Positions 10,801 through 19,438 of a stretch of 64,000 nt of DNA are shown piece by piece. Position 1 is the first letter of the stretch. Every line of letters begins with the position of its first letter. The notes beneath the pieces are model-generated. The model saw only the letters and a program-made list of their open reading frames with translations, had not been told where the DNA came from and did no database searches. The stretch lies in contig CAZVYY010000008.1 of the NCBI GenBank assembly GCA_964630775.1, forward strand, positions 60,776 to 124,775, read 5' to 3'. Position numbers and translations under genes: made by a program. The DNA is from Anaeroglomus sp964630775 (GTDB lineage Bacteria > Planctomycetota > Phycisphaerae > Sedimentisphaerales > Anaerohalosphaeraceae).

Positions 10801-10828
10801 TTGCTCTCAGGCATAGGTCAGTTATAAT
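10801..10828 (+). promoter_or_regulatory. Repeat-internal promoter (first of 54 identical copies)
   Basis: Within each repeat, TTGCTC (repeat positions 9-14) and a perfect TATAAT (positions 31-36) are separated by 16 bp, so transcription would start inside the following spacer. This mirrors Neisseria meningitidis II-C arrays, whose repeats carry a -10 box at the same end. The -35 match is weak (3 of 6). Only the first copy is given here. Confidence 0.55.
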
Positions 10829-11884
10829 CTCTTTCCAGAACAAACGCAGGAAGTCCAGGTTGTGGCTTGCTCTCAGGCATAGGTCAGTTATAATCACACG
10901 GGGCAAAGCGTGTCAATCGGCGGAGTTGTGGCTTGCTCTCAGGCATAGGTCAGTTATAATCCAAACGTGATATTGAACTGATGTGCGGAAGTTGTGGCTT
11001 GCTCTCAGGCATAGGTCAGTTATAATCAGCAGCAGCAGCAGCAGCTTCAGGCCCTCAAAGTTGTGGCTTGCTCTCAGGCATAGGTCAGTTATAATGCGCA
11101 TTACTACGCCGACATTCGCGGCATGTTGTGGCTTGCTCTCAGGCATAGGTCAGTTATAATCGCCTTTAATTTCGGTTCAATCATCGGCCAGTTGTGGCTT
11201 GCTCTCAGGCATAGGTCAGTTATAATATCTCACGATGGATCGTGGGCGGTTTTCATGTTGTGGCTTGCTCTCAGGCATAGGTCAGTTATAATGACTTTCG
11301 TTTTCAGTCGTATCTTCTTTCCGTTGTGGCTTGCTCTCAGGCATAGGTCAGTTATAATGTGATTACGCCGGTGGTTGTGTTCACTGCCGTTGTGGCTTGC
11401 TCTCAGGCATAGGTCAGTTATAATTGAAGATGAATTTGTTGATGGTTCCACCATGTTGTGGCTTGCTCTCAGGCATAGGTCAGTTATAATGATACCGATT
11501 CAGGACCTGGATCGAGTAATGTTGTGGCTTGCTCTCAGGCATAGGTCAGTTATAATTGGTGTCTTAGCGTCAGGGTACCTGCTCAGTTGTGGCTTGCTCT
11601 CAGGCATAGGTCAGTTATAATTGCGTTGCAACAAGCCGGGTTTACACTGCAGTTGTGGCTTGCTCTCAGGCATAGGTCAGTTATAATAATGATTACTCCT
11701 GACCCACTGCTTTTTCCGTTGTGGCTTGCTCTCAGGCATAGGTCAGTTATAATCCGACTCCGGAGACACTCATAGGTCCTGTGGTTGTGGCTTGCTCTCA
11801 GGCATAGGTCAGTTATAATTGTATAGCGGGGCGAGCGCCGGCGGCGGCGTTGTGGCTTGCTCTCAGGCATAGGTCAGTTATAAT

Positions 11885-12572
11885 AGATGTTCCAATCGGA
11901 ACATTCCCTGTTGTGTTGTGGCTTGCTCTCAGGCATAGGTCAGTTATAATATGCCGACTCCGAAGTTCAAAGCCCATATGTTGTGGCTTGCTCTCAGGCA
12001 TAGGTCAGTTATAATTGCAACCAAATTCGGGAGTACGCAGCCATCGTTGTGGCTTGCTCTCAGGCATAGGTCAGTTATAATTACTGCGGCAAGGACACCC
12101 ATCGACGGCCCGTTGTGGCTTGCTCTCAGGCATAGGTCAGTTATAATAGGCGTGAAGATAACCGTATCGTCGCCAAGGTTGTGGCTTGCTCTCAGGCATA
12201 GGTCAGTTATAATGAAAAACCGCGTAGGATGCCTCAGGATTGAGTTGTGGCTTGCTCTCAGGCATAGGTCAGTTATAATTGAAAGAAGCCCGCTTAATCG
12301 CCGCCGGCCGTTGTGGCTTGCTCTCAGGCATAGGTCAGTTATAATAGATGTTCCAATCGGAACATTCCCTGTTGTGTTGTGGCTTGCTCTCAGGCATAGG
12401 TCAGTTATAATATGCCGACTCCGAAGTTCAAAGCCCATATGTTGTGGCTTGCTCTCAGGCATAGGTCAGTTATAATTGCAACCAAATTCGGGAGTACGCA
12501 GCCATCGTTGTGGCTTGCTCTCAGGCATAGGTCAGTTATAATAGGCGTGAAGATAACCGTATCGTCGCCAAG
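11885..12572 (+). repeat. Duplicated spacer block inside the CRISPR array
   Basis: Four spacers in order at 11885-12177 (starting AGATGTTCC, ATGCCGACT, TGCAACCAA, and, after one intervening spacer, AGGCGTGAA) recur in the same order at 12346-12572. The second copy lacks the intervening spacer TACTGCGGC. The next spacer, running into the N gap, begins like the one at 11425, and the stretch emerging from the gap matches the end of the spacer at 12214. Confidence 0.9.
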
Positions 12573-12627
12573 GTTGTGGCTTGCTCTCAGGCATAGGTCA
12601 GTTATAATTGAAGATGAATTTGTTGAT

Positions 12628-12727
12628 NNNNNNNNNNNNNNNNNNNNNNNNNNNNNNNNNNNNNNNNNNNNNNNNNNNNNNNNNNNNNNNNNNNNNNNNN
12701 NNNNNNNNNNNNNNNNNNNNNNNNNNN
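12628..12727. other. Assembly gap of 100 N in the CRISPR array
   Basis: Exactly 100 N, the usual placeholder for a gap of unknown size. The true number of repeat-spacer units here is unknown. Confidence 0.99.
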
Positions 12728-14478
12728 TAGGATGCCTCAGGATTGAGTTGTGGCTTGCTCTCAGGCATAGGTCAGTTATAATCCAGTTCATCATTAGATA
12801 ATGCCCCACCATGTTGTGGCTTGCTCTCAGGCATAGGTCAGTTATAATTGATTGTAGGGCGGCCCTACTTTCACGCCGGTTGTGGCTTGCTCTCAGGCAT
12901 AGGTCAGTTATAATCCGCCCTGAATCTGTGCATCCAGCTTGTCGTTGTGGCTTGCTCTCAGGCATAGGTCAGTTATAATAAGTCTATGCTTTTACACAGA
13001 GTGTATCTGTTGTGGCTTGCTCTCAGGCATAGGTCAGTTATAATAGCAAACCAGCATCTATCACGTCAAGCAGCGTTGTGGCTTGCTCTCAGGCATAGGT
13101 CAGTTATAATATGCTGGTATTTGCTCAGATTGCTCCTGTGGTTGTGGCTTGCTCTCAGGCATAGGTCAGTTATAATCCGACACTAACTTAAGTAGGACGT
13201 TGACAAGTTGTGGCTTGCTCTCAGGCATAGGTCAGTTATAATACTTTGTAACCTCTTCCTCGGCAATGTCGCGTTGTGGCTTGCTCTCAGGCATAGGTCA
13301 GTTATAATAAAGACAGCAAACTATTCTGTGCTTGAATCGTTGTGGCTTGCTCTCAGGCATAGGTCAGTTATAATCTCAATAATGACGGAACGTTTGAGTA
13401 TTAGTTGTGGCTTGCTCTCAGGCATAGGTCAGTTATAATATTCGAGGCTGTCGCGGCTTCGATGTGTAAGTTGTGGCTTGCTCTCAGGCATAGGTCAGTT
13501 ATAATTGGCGGCTGGCGGTGTTCGGTGTGTGGCGGGTTGTGGCTTGCTCTCAGGCATAGGTCAGTTATAATGACAAGCCGGACGGCCCAACTGACACAAT
13601 CGTTGTGGCTTGCTCTCAGGCATAGGTCAGTTATAATTCTTTGCTACCACTGAATCCGCACATGCCGGTTGTGGCTTGCTCTCAGGCATAGGTCAGTTAT
13701 AATGGTCTGCCTTTGCGTCCGCATTGTCCGCAGGTTGTGGCTTGCTCTCAGGCATAGGTCAGTTATAATATAACTCCTTATGCTCGCAATTGATTACATG
13801 TTGTGGCTTGCTCTCAGGCATAGGTCAGTTATAATCCTTGGCCGCTGTATAATCGGGCAAAATTAGTTGTGGCTTGCTCTCAGGCATAGGTCAGTTATAA
13901 TGGTAGAGGGTGTTCATGCCTGACCTTTCCAGTTGTGGCTTGCTCTCAGGCATAGGTCAGTTATAATGGTCGAAGTATGGGGAGAAACTGGTAAATGGTT
14001 GTGGCTTGCTCTCAGGCATAGGTCAGTTATAATTAACCCCCACACTCTGGAAGATTGACAAGGAGTTGTGGCTTGCTCTCAGGCATAGGTCAGTTATAAT
14101 AAAAACTGCAAATTTTAATGTTCCGGTTGAGTTGTGGCTTGCTCTCAGGCATAGGTCAGTTATAATGCCTGACGATGGATCAGGTCGAGATTTTTTGTTG
14201 TGGCTTGCTCTCAGGCATAGGTCAGTTATAATAGGCCCTCACCCCAGCCCTCACCCCAGCGGGTTGTGGCTTGCTCTCAGGCATAGGTCAGTTATAATGG
14301 ACTTGTGGGATGCTGAGAATAAGGCCCTGTTGTGGCTTGCTCTCAGGCATAGGTCAGTTATAATATTCACAGCAAAATCAGCAGATGCCCCAATGTTGTG
14401 GCTTGCTCTCAGGCATAGGTCAGTTATAATACGTCACTCCCAAGTCCTGATGTCGCAACGAGTTGCAGAAATAATACC

Positions 14479-14808
14479 CTAAAATAATTCGAGTTGTCGG
14501 GGTGCTGGCGGGGTTGGTTTGCGCATTTTTCCCCAGAAAATCGCCATCCGCTCGAACTGTTTATCCGTAACGGTAATAAGCCGAACCTCCCCGTCCGGCG
14601 GCAAAAATCCCTGAACTCGCTTATAATGGACATCCGCATTCTCCTCGCTGGCACAGTGCCTCACATACACCGAATATTGTACCATACTGAAGCCATCCTG
14701 CATCAAATTTTTGCGAAAATGCGTATAATCTTTTCGCGCCCGCGGCGTATCCGTCGGCAGGTCAAACATCGCTACAATCCACACGGCTCGATACCCCGAT
14801 TCAATCAT
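14479..14808 (-). CDS. cas2: CRISPR-associated endonuclease Cas2
   Basis: Partner of Cas1 in spacer integration. The protein has the Cas2 ferredoxin-like fold start MIESGYRAVWIVAMFDLPTDT with the conserved Asp16, then RKDYTHFRKNLMQDGFSMVQYSVYVRHC and the C-terminal beta hairpin region GEVRLITVTDKQFERM. The frame continues upstream to 14844. The ATG at 14808 is preferred because it gives 109 residues starting at the conserved beta strand, has GGAG about 10 bases upstream, and overlaps the cas1 stop by 8 bp, the same spacing as cas9-cas1. It is the last gene of the cas operon and is convergent with the array. Confidence 0.95.
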   Translation of the reverse strand: MIESGYRAVWIVAMFDLPTDTPRARKDYTHFRKNLMQDGFSMVQYSVYVRHCASEENADVHYKRVQGFLPPDGEVRLITVTDKQFERMAIFWGKMRKPTPPAPRQLELF

Positions 14809-15700
14809 AGCGCGGAAGCTCCAGCTCCTTTTGCTCTCCCGCAAAACAGCGTTGCAGTGAGGCCGCCGTTCGATGCAGCCCCACCATCATTGGCCCCGTA
14901 AATCCGGCGATTTCCACCGGTTCATAGAGCACCTCCAGCAGTTTTTCCTTTCGCTGCGGCGTTAAGTCCCCAGGGTCCCCCGGATGTCCCGCCTCGCGTA
15001 CCATAGCCCGCACCTTTTTTTCCACAAATCCCCGAAACGGTTCCAGTACGTCATCGGCCAGACAGAACGCATTATATTTGTTGCGGTGATGTATCCCCAA
15101 TGTCGGCAAAAGACCCGCCGAGCAAAGCGCCCTCGCCACCGCCGCCCGCATCACCATATACCCGTAATTGAGCAGATTATTCGGCGGCATTCCTCCTTCG
15201 GTTTCCCGTCGGAACTCCGGCAAATAGGCCGCCCAGAATCGCTTGCTTGCCTGGGCCTCAATATTATCCGGATCGCCGCTGCGAACCTTGTCGCGCAGCC
15301 CCCGAAGAAACCGACTGGCCGGTTCATCATCTCTGACCACTTCCGCCTGATGTGCAATTTTCGCCCGGACTAATTGCCGCCACAGTCGCTTTTTGATCGG
15401 TTCTTTGGCATTAATCTGAATACGAAACCGCTCCGTCTGCACCGTATTGCTATCCAGAGGCAGCATCATCCCCGCCGGCAGATAATGCCCATCGCACAAA
15501 ATAATCGCCGCCCCGTATTTCAGCAATTCCATAAACACCGCATGGGTATAAGACACCCCCGTATGCCACACCAAAAGCACGCCGATATCCTCGCACGGAA
15601 TCCGGCCCACTGCCTCCCTGTTTTGACTGACAACTAACTGTCCCAGCGTCATCGAAAGGTGCGTCCCTGCACGCGACACCTCCACGATTCGCTTAATCAT
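14801..15700 (-). CDS. cas1: CRISPR-associated endonuclease Cas1, type II
   Basis: Integrase subunit of the Cas1-Cas2 adaptation complex. At 299 residues it has the small N-terminal beta domain (1-80) and the helical catalytic domain. Likely metal ligands are Glu148 in PDNIEAQASKRFW, His205 in LGIHHRNKYNAF and Glu220 in LADDVLEPFRG, matching the known Glu/His/Glu site. It overlaps the cas9 stop by 8 bp (ATGATTAA) and cas2 by 8 bp, so the three genes form one translationally coupled operon. No csn2 or cas4 follows, which with the repeat type points to subtype II-C. Confidence 0.97.
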   Translation of the reverse strand: MIKRIVEVSRAGTHLSMTLGQLVVSQNREAVGRIPCEDIGVLLVWHTGVSYTHAVFMELLKYGAAIILCDGHYLPAGMMLPLDSNTVQTERFRIQINAKEPIKKRLWRQLVRAKIAHQAEVVRDDEPASRFLRGLRDKVRSGDPDNIEAQASKRFWAAYLPEFRRETEGGMPPNNLLNYGYMVMRAAVARALCSAGLLPTLGIHHRNKYNAFCLADDVLEPFRGFVEKKVRAMVREAGHPGDPGDLTPQRKEKLLEVLYEPVEIAGFTGPMMVGLHRTAASLQRCFAGEQKELELPRYD

Positions 15701-18677
15701 TGGCCTTGGTTATCCTCCCGAGTGGATCGATTTGAACTTTATAGCCAATAAGAGTATTCGGACTTTTTCGTTGTATCAATGGTGGTTTGTCTGCGTCACT
15801 CAATTGGCCTGCATAGGTATGAGGTCGTAATATGATTTTGCCGCTTTTATCCAGCTTTTGTATTCGATGCAATAATAGATTATCATCAATCTCGAGCATA
15901 AACATTTCATTTTTTGCTAATGAACACAAAAACGTCTTACCATCACCATAATCTCGACATACCACGGGTCTGTTGTTCCGCACTCTCTGTGTTGCCTCAA
16001 ACATCGTAACAACTCGGGCATCCCGCTTTGTAGTCCCTTTATCATCCTTATATTCGAAAATTTCAATGTGGTGATTACTCCCGGGCGCAACTGCTCGATA
16101 CACCATACCGGTTTTATCTTTAAGCTCAATCATATTATTAAATACGTCTCGAATACGCACCGACTTAATCTGCGGCCCCCTGCCTTTTTTAGATCGCATA
16201 AAAAGCGGCTCCTTCCAGACCTCTTTACCGACTTTACCGGACTGTTTTTCAGGATCAATCCCAAACTCCAGAAAACGTTCCCGAACAATTGCCTTGACAA
16301 TGGGGTCCACAATTTTCTCAACCATCGACCCGGTTAAATCTTCCACCTTCTTGCGATACACATAAATATCCTGCCCCTTGTCGTCTTTGAGCCCTGTCGG
16401 CCCATAATTGGTTTCCTCATGCAAAGCCCCGGATACTTTTCGTGTGCAGCGATGGGACACCAGAATCTGATTGACTTTTTCTTCCACTTCTTTACGGAAT
16501 CCTTCCCACGGCTCCTCAAATACTTCATTTGTCGGGTTGTATTTCGACTTCGCCAGTTTTGTCAAATGCTCCTTGTTCGTCAGGGCAACCACAATCGAAT
16601 CAATCGCATGATGCCGATGATCATCACGGTTTTTTAATCCCGTTCCTGTCAAATCCAGAATACTGTTGAGTCCCCATTGATGCCGCAATTCGGCCGTGGA
16701 TTGCCCTTTAGTACCGAAAACATAAACACCCAGTGTTTTGAGATACTTGACAACTTCACGTGTAATATAACGGGTGTCATTGAGTTGCCTTTCTATAAAT
16801 TTATCCAGTTCCACTTCTTTTTGGAGAAATTTCTGTCGTTTGGGATAGGGTAAGACACGAATACGCTGCTTGATCCGGTCGTATTCTTCCTTGCCGTCAT
16901 AGTATTCGTAGGGTGTTTCGTTGCCTTTGAGCCGGTTTTCGTTCACATAACACAACGTTTTGTTCATATAGCTGTCGTCCAGCGACCGCGAATACGGCAG
17001 AATATGCTCAATCTGAAATTCCGGTGTCGGTCCAAATAAGGCCGTCTGCGATATCGATCGTCCGGTATAAGGGCATACCTGCCCACATTCCTGCCAGAGC
17101 TTATATTTAATGATATCATCTCTGGATGGTTTATGGATACCCATCTTTTTAAGTTCTTCTATGGCCTTCTTGTTTTCCTGTTCGTTGTCATCCATTTTTT
17201 TGCGAAGTTCGTCGCGTTCTTTGGCCGATCCTTTGACATCGCGTGCCATTTCAATCGCAATTCTAGCCGGCTTGCCATATTCCCGGACAATGGCATTCAC
17301 CACCTTGCGAACCTCCCACATCGCCTTATTGACCAACGGATTTCGTACGTCTTCAGGAAATTCCAGCCTATCAACCACCGGCCCATTCTGTCCGGCCTGT
17401 GGCTTCCCATAAACGTCTTGGATAGCCTGATGAACAAGCATCCCTTTTTCCAAATGCGGTAATAGTTTTTGTATTGCAACACGCGAGAAACTTGCATATT
17501 TTTCCGGCAATGAAATATCTTTGATTTTTCCTGCCTGTTCAGCGGTAAAGCCATATTTCTCGGTAATCATCTTTTCGACTTGCTCATCAGACAGCGAATC
17601 ATCCAGAACATACTCATTCAGCAAAGCAATATCCGCATCCGTTAATTTGGCATACTCTTTTTTGCCTAAAGCACTGCGAAGACTGCCTGCAAACTCATCC
17701 CCCTTCATTTTGGCGTTCTTTTTGTCCGCTTTACCTTCTTCAAGGTTGAACGTTTGCGTCTCCATTAGCCCCAGCTTTTTGCGTATCTCATCAAAAGAAA
17801 CTTCCTTCTTTTCGGAAAGCATCGCAAAAACAGTTCGTCGCTGTTCCGGACTCAACTCTGATTCACTGCCGTCCGGATTATGAATCTTCAGATTATTCAC
17901 ATCCTGCAGCATTCTGAACCGCCGGGCGTAAAAATCGCCTCGCGGGCAGCGTTGTTCTGTCGGCTCTAACTCGCATCTGCCGATGAGTTCATCAGTGGGT
18001 TTGAGTGGTCGCTGGTAAAAAATGGTCTGATGGCGTATTTTCTTGTAATACTCCGCGTCTTTCAATTCCGGATAATACTCGGCCTGCTTTTGCCAGAGCA
18101 GATCAAACTCCTTTTCATACATGGATCGAAATGTATAATGACCCCGAATCTTAGTCGAATCATTTCTGACTTTGGAGAAATATTCTCCCAGTGTCCGGCA
18201 GCCCAATTCATCTATTTTCGCCTGTAGTTCGGAAGCCTGCCTCTTAACCACGCCATCTTCCTTGGCTTTACCGCTTTTACGATTGCTCCAGAATCCTCTC
18301 CGCTGATTCAGATGATAGAGCACACGCCCGAATTCGTAACGGCTCAATTGCTCGTCCAATCCTTTCGCACGAAGCATATACGGTTCGAGCAAAAATAACT
18401 TTTCAATATCAGTGGTTTGTCTCGGGAAAAATTCTTTGGCTCTTAGTGCACGCACAAGTTTGTCTTTGCGATACGCCTTGCGGCTTCGGTTACGCCTGGC
18501 GCCACGTGCCATACGCCGTGCCTGATTTTTAGAGATTTCAGCCCCTTGGGTATCACGATCAACACCCTCAGGGAAGACACGCACTCCTGTTGCAATAAGT
18601 GAGGGCCTGTCTGTATTGCCAATAAGAGCCCAGCCTATACTATTCGATCCGATGTCAAGTCCCAGTGTATATGACAT
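15693..18677 (-). CDS. cas9: Cas9, compact type II-C effector (994 aa)
   Basis: RNA-guided DNA endonuclease. RuvC-I is at the N-terminus (YTLGLDIGSNSIGWAL, Asp8) and the Arg-rich bridge helix at about 53-75 (ARRMARGARRNRSRKAYRK). RuvC-II has Glu476 in ARIAIEMARD. The HNH domain has His558 in EFQIEHILPYSRS with Asn581 downstream and a Cys531/Cys535 pair just before it. RuvC-III has His690 and Asp693 in DDHRHHAIDSIVVAL. All catalytic residues expected for both nuclease domains are present, so it should be active. The REC lobe is short, as in other II-C enzymes. The C-terminal PAM-interacting region (about 760-994) gives no hint of PAM. An AGGAGG sits 4 bases before the ATG. First gene of cas9-cas1-cas2, divergent from the tracrRNA. 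Confidence 0.98.
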   Translation of the reverse strand: MSYTLGLDIGSNSIGWALIGNTDRPSLIATGVRVFPEGVDRDTQGAEISKNQARRMARGARRNRSRKAYRKDKLVRALRAKEFFPRQTTDIEKLFLLEPYMLRAKGLDEQLSRYEFGRVLYHLNQRRGFWSNRKSGKAKEDGVVKRQASELQAKIDELGCRTLGEYFSKVRNDSTKIRGHYTFRSMYEKEFDLLWQKQAEYYPELKDAEYYKKIRHQTIFYQRPLKPTDELIGRCELEPTEQRCPRGDFYARRFRMLQDVNNLKIHNPDGSESELSPEQRRTVFAMLSEKKEVSFDEIRKKLGLMETQTFNLEEGKADKKNAKMKGDEFAGSLRSALGKKEYAKLTDADIALLNEYVLDDSLSDEQVEKMITEKYGFTAEQAGKIKDISLPEKYASFSRVAIQKLLPHLEKGMLVHQAIQDVYGKPQAGQNGPVVDRLEFPEDVRNPLVNKAMWEVRKVVNAIVREYGKPARIAIEMARDVKGSAKERDELRKKMDDNEQENKKAIEELKKMGIHKPSRDDIIKYKLWQECGQVCPYTGRSISQTALFGPTPEFQIEHILPYSRSLDDSYMNKTLCYVNENRLKGNETPYEYYDGKEEYDRIKQRIRVLPYPKRQKFLQKEVELDKFIERQLNDTRYITREVVKYLKTLGVYVFGTKGQSTAELRHQWGLNSILDLTGTGLKNRDDHRHHAIDSIVVALTNKEHLTKLAKSKYNPTNEVFEEPWEGFRKEVEEKVNQILVSHRCTRKVSGALHEETNYGPTGLKDDKGQDIYVYRKKVEDLTGSMVEKIVDPIVKAIVRERFLEFGIDPEKQSGKVGKEVWKEPLFMRSKKGRGPQIKSVRIRDVFNNMIELKDKTGMVYRAVAPGSNHHIEIFEYKDDKGTTKRDARVVTMFEATQRVRNNRPVVCRDYGDGKTFLCSLAKNEMFMLEIDDNLLLHRIQKLDKSGKIILRPHTYAGQLSDADKPPLIQRKSPNTLIGYKVQIDPLGRITKAND

Positions 18678-18700
18678 AATGCCTCCTGTTCAGTAGCTTA

Positions 18701-18714
18701 AATTCCCGGGAATT
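18701..18714. promoter_or_regulatory. Perfect 14-bp palindrome at the cas9 transcription start region
   Basis: AATTCCCGGGAATT, perfectly symmetric. It lies just downstream of the predicted cas9 start site (about 18717) and 3 bp from the tracrRNA -35 box. It could be an operator; no cognate regulator is identified. Confidence 0.4.
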
Positions 18715-18717
18715 ATA

Positions 18718-18746
18718 TTGACTATTATAGATAAAAACGATATAAT
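18718..18746 (+). promoter_or_regulatory. tracrRNA promoter
   Basis: TTGACT (18718-18723) and TATAAT (18741-18746) with 17-bp spacing, placing the start at about 18753, right before the anti-repeat. Confidence 0.75.
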
Positions 18747-18752
18747 TTGCAA
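18724..18752 (-). promoter_or_regulatory. cas operon promoter
   Basis: On the - strand, TTGCAA (18747-18752) and TATAAT (18724-18729) are spaced by 17 bp, about 45 bp upstream of the cas9 ATG. It interleaves completely with the tracrRNA promoter on the other strand. Confidence 0.6.
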
Positions 18753-18868
18753 GTGTTATAACTGACCTATGCCTGCGGGCTTGTCACAACAAGTGGCTCT
18801 CCTTGAGAGCCGCGCAGGCAATGCCCCGAAGCTGGCCCCCGAGCTTGCTCCGGGGCATCCTTGTTTTC
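18753..18868 (+). ncRNA. tracrRNA
   Basis: The anti-repeat at 18756-18790 is complementary to the CRISPR repeat: 20 consecutive bases (TTATAACTGACCTATGCCTG) match the repeat's 3' half perfectly, then a short mismatched bulge, then a CACAAC end that pairs with the repeat's GTTGTG. The tail has a hairpin GGCTCTC-CTT-GAGAGCC (18795-18811). A larger hairpin follows, in which ATGCCCCG (18821-18828) pairs with CGGGGCAT (18851-18858) around an inner AAGCT/AGCTT stem. The T-rich TTGTTTTCTTG behind it is a likely terminator. This anti-repeat then hairpin order is the one needed to guide Cas9 with spacer-5'/repeat-3' crRNAs. The exact ends are estimates. Confidence 0.88.
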
Positions 18869-19438
18869 TTGTATTCCTACCTCTTGTATCCTTGTATCCA
18901 TGTATCCCTACATTCTTTTTACAATATTTCCAATTTTGTTAGCAACTTTTCCTCCCCATCCGACATAGATATAAGGCCTGCTCAGGAAGGACAGGCAGAA
19001 GTGGAAAGAGGCTAAAGAAGAGCCATAAAGTAGGGAGCTTATGGGGATGATATTAAAAATCATTTATCTTGTTAATCCTGTAAATCCTGTCAAAAAACGA
19101 AACGAAGCCATTTGGTCTCGTCGCGCCTGTGTAGAATTGCGTGACCCCGTGCGTTCTCGCGGCATAGAACCGGACTGTGTCCGGCCAAACGAAGCCAATT
19201 TTAACACTATCTATCTGTGTAATCTGTGCAATCTGTGGTTCCTTGTTTTGCTAAACAAACCCAATTTCCCCATTTTTGACCTGAAAATGAGGGTCTCCGC
19301 AAAAAACAAACCCAATTCAAATGCTGGAAGCTGGCCGCTGGCAGCTATTTTACCAAACGAACCCAATTTGCATCCGCACATCCCGCCGGCCGATTATTTC
19401 CTATACTTTACTATGAGTGTCAATAGGGGATAACGAAA
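18869..19438. other. Repeat-rich intergenic region, no gene supported
   Basis: Contains short tandem-like text: TTGTATCC-type units around 18870-18915, AATCCTGTAAATCCTGTC around 19073-19090, and AATCTGTG units around 19210-19240. At least five degenerate copies of AAACRAANCCAATTT occur between 19100 and 19375. An open frame at 19041-19433 only strings these repeats together (NEPN/NKPN peptides) and is not regarded as a gene. Confidence 0.6.

Larger units (their letters stand above)
10793..14430 (+). CRISPR. Type II-C CRISPR array, 54 visible repeats
   Basis: Repeat unit is 36 bp, starting GTTGTGGCTTGCTCTC and ending GTCAGTTATAAT. Spacers are mostly 30 bp (29-33), giving a 66-bp period. I count 28 repeats before the N gap and 26 after; every copy looks identical, including the terminal ones. 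About 48 distinct complete spacers are readable. The GTTGT...ATAAT ends are typical of subtype II-C. Orientation is fixed by the tracrRNA anti-repeat at 18756-18790, so crRNAs run on the + strand with the spacer 5' of the repeat. The array abuts the upstream phosphatase stop codon and ends 48 bp before the cas2 stop (convergent). Peptide-like open frames inside the array are artefacts of the repeat. Confidence 0.98.

Noticed and set aside
10779..13653. Many open frames on both strands in the array encoding LWLALRHRSVII or IITDLCLRASHN repeats
   Set aside because: They are translations of the 36-bp CRISPR repeat and 30-bp spacers (66 bp is a multiple of three), not genes.
19041..19433. 130-codon frame with NEPN/NKPN peptides
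   Set aside because: It only reads through short intergenic repeats and has no domain or conserved start.
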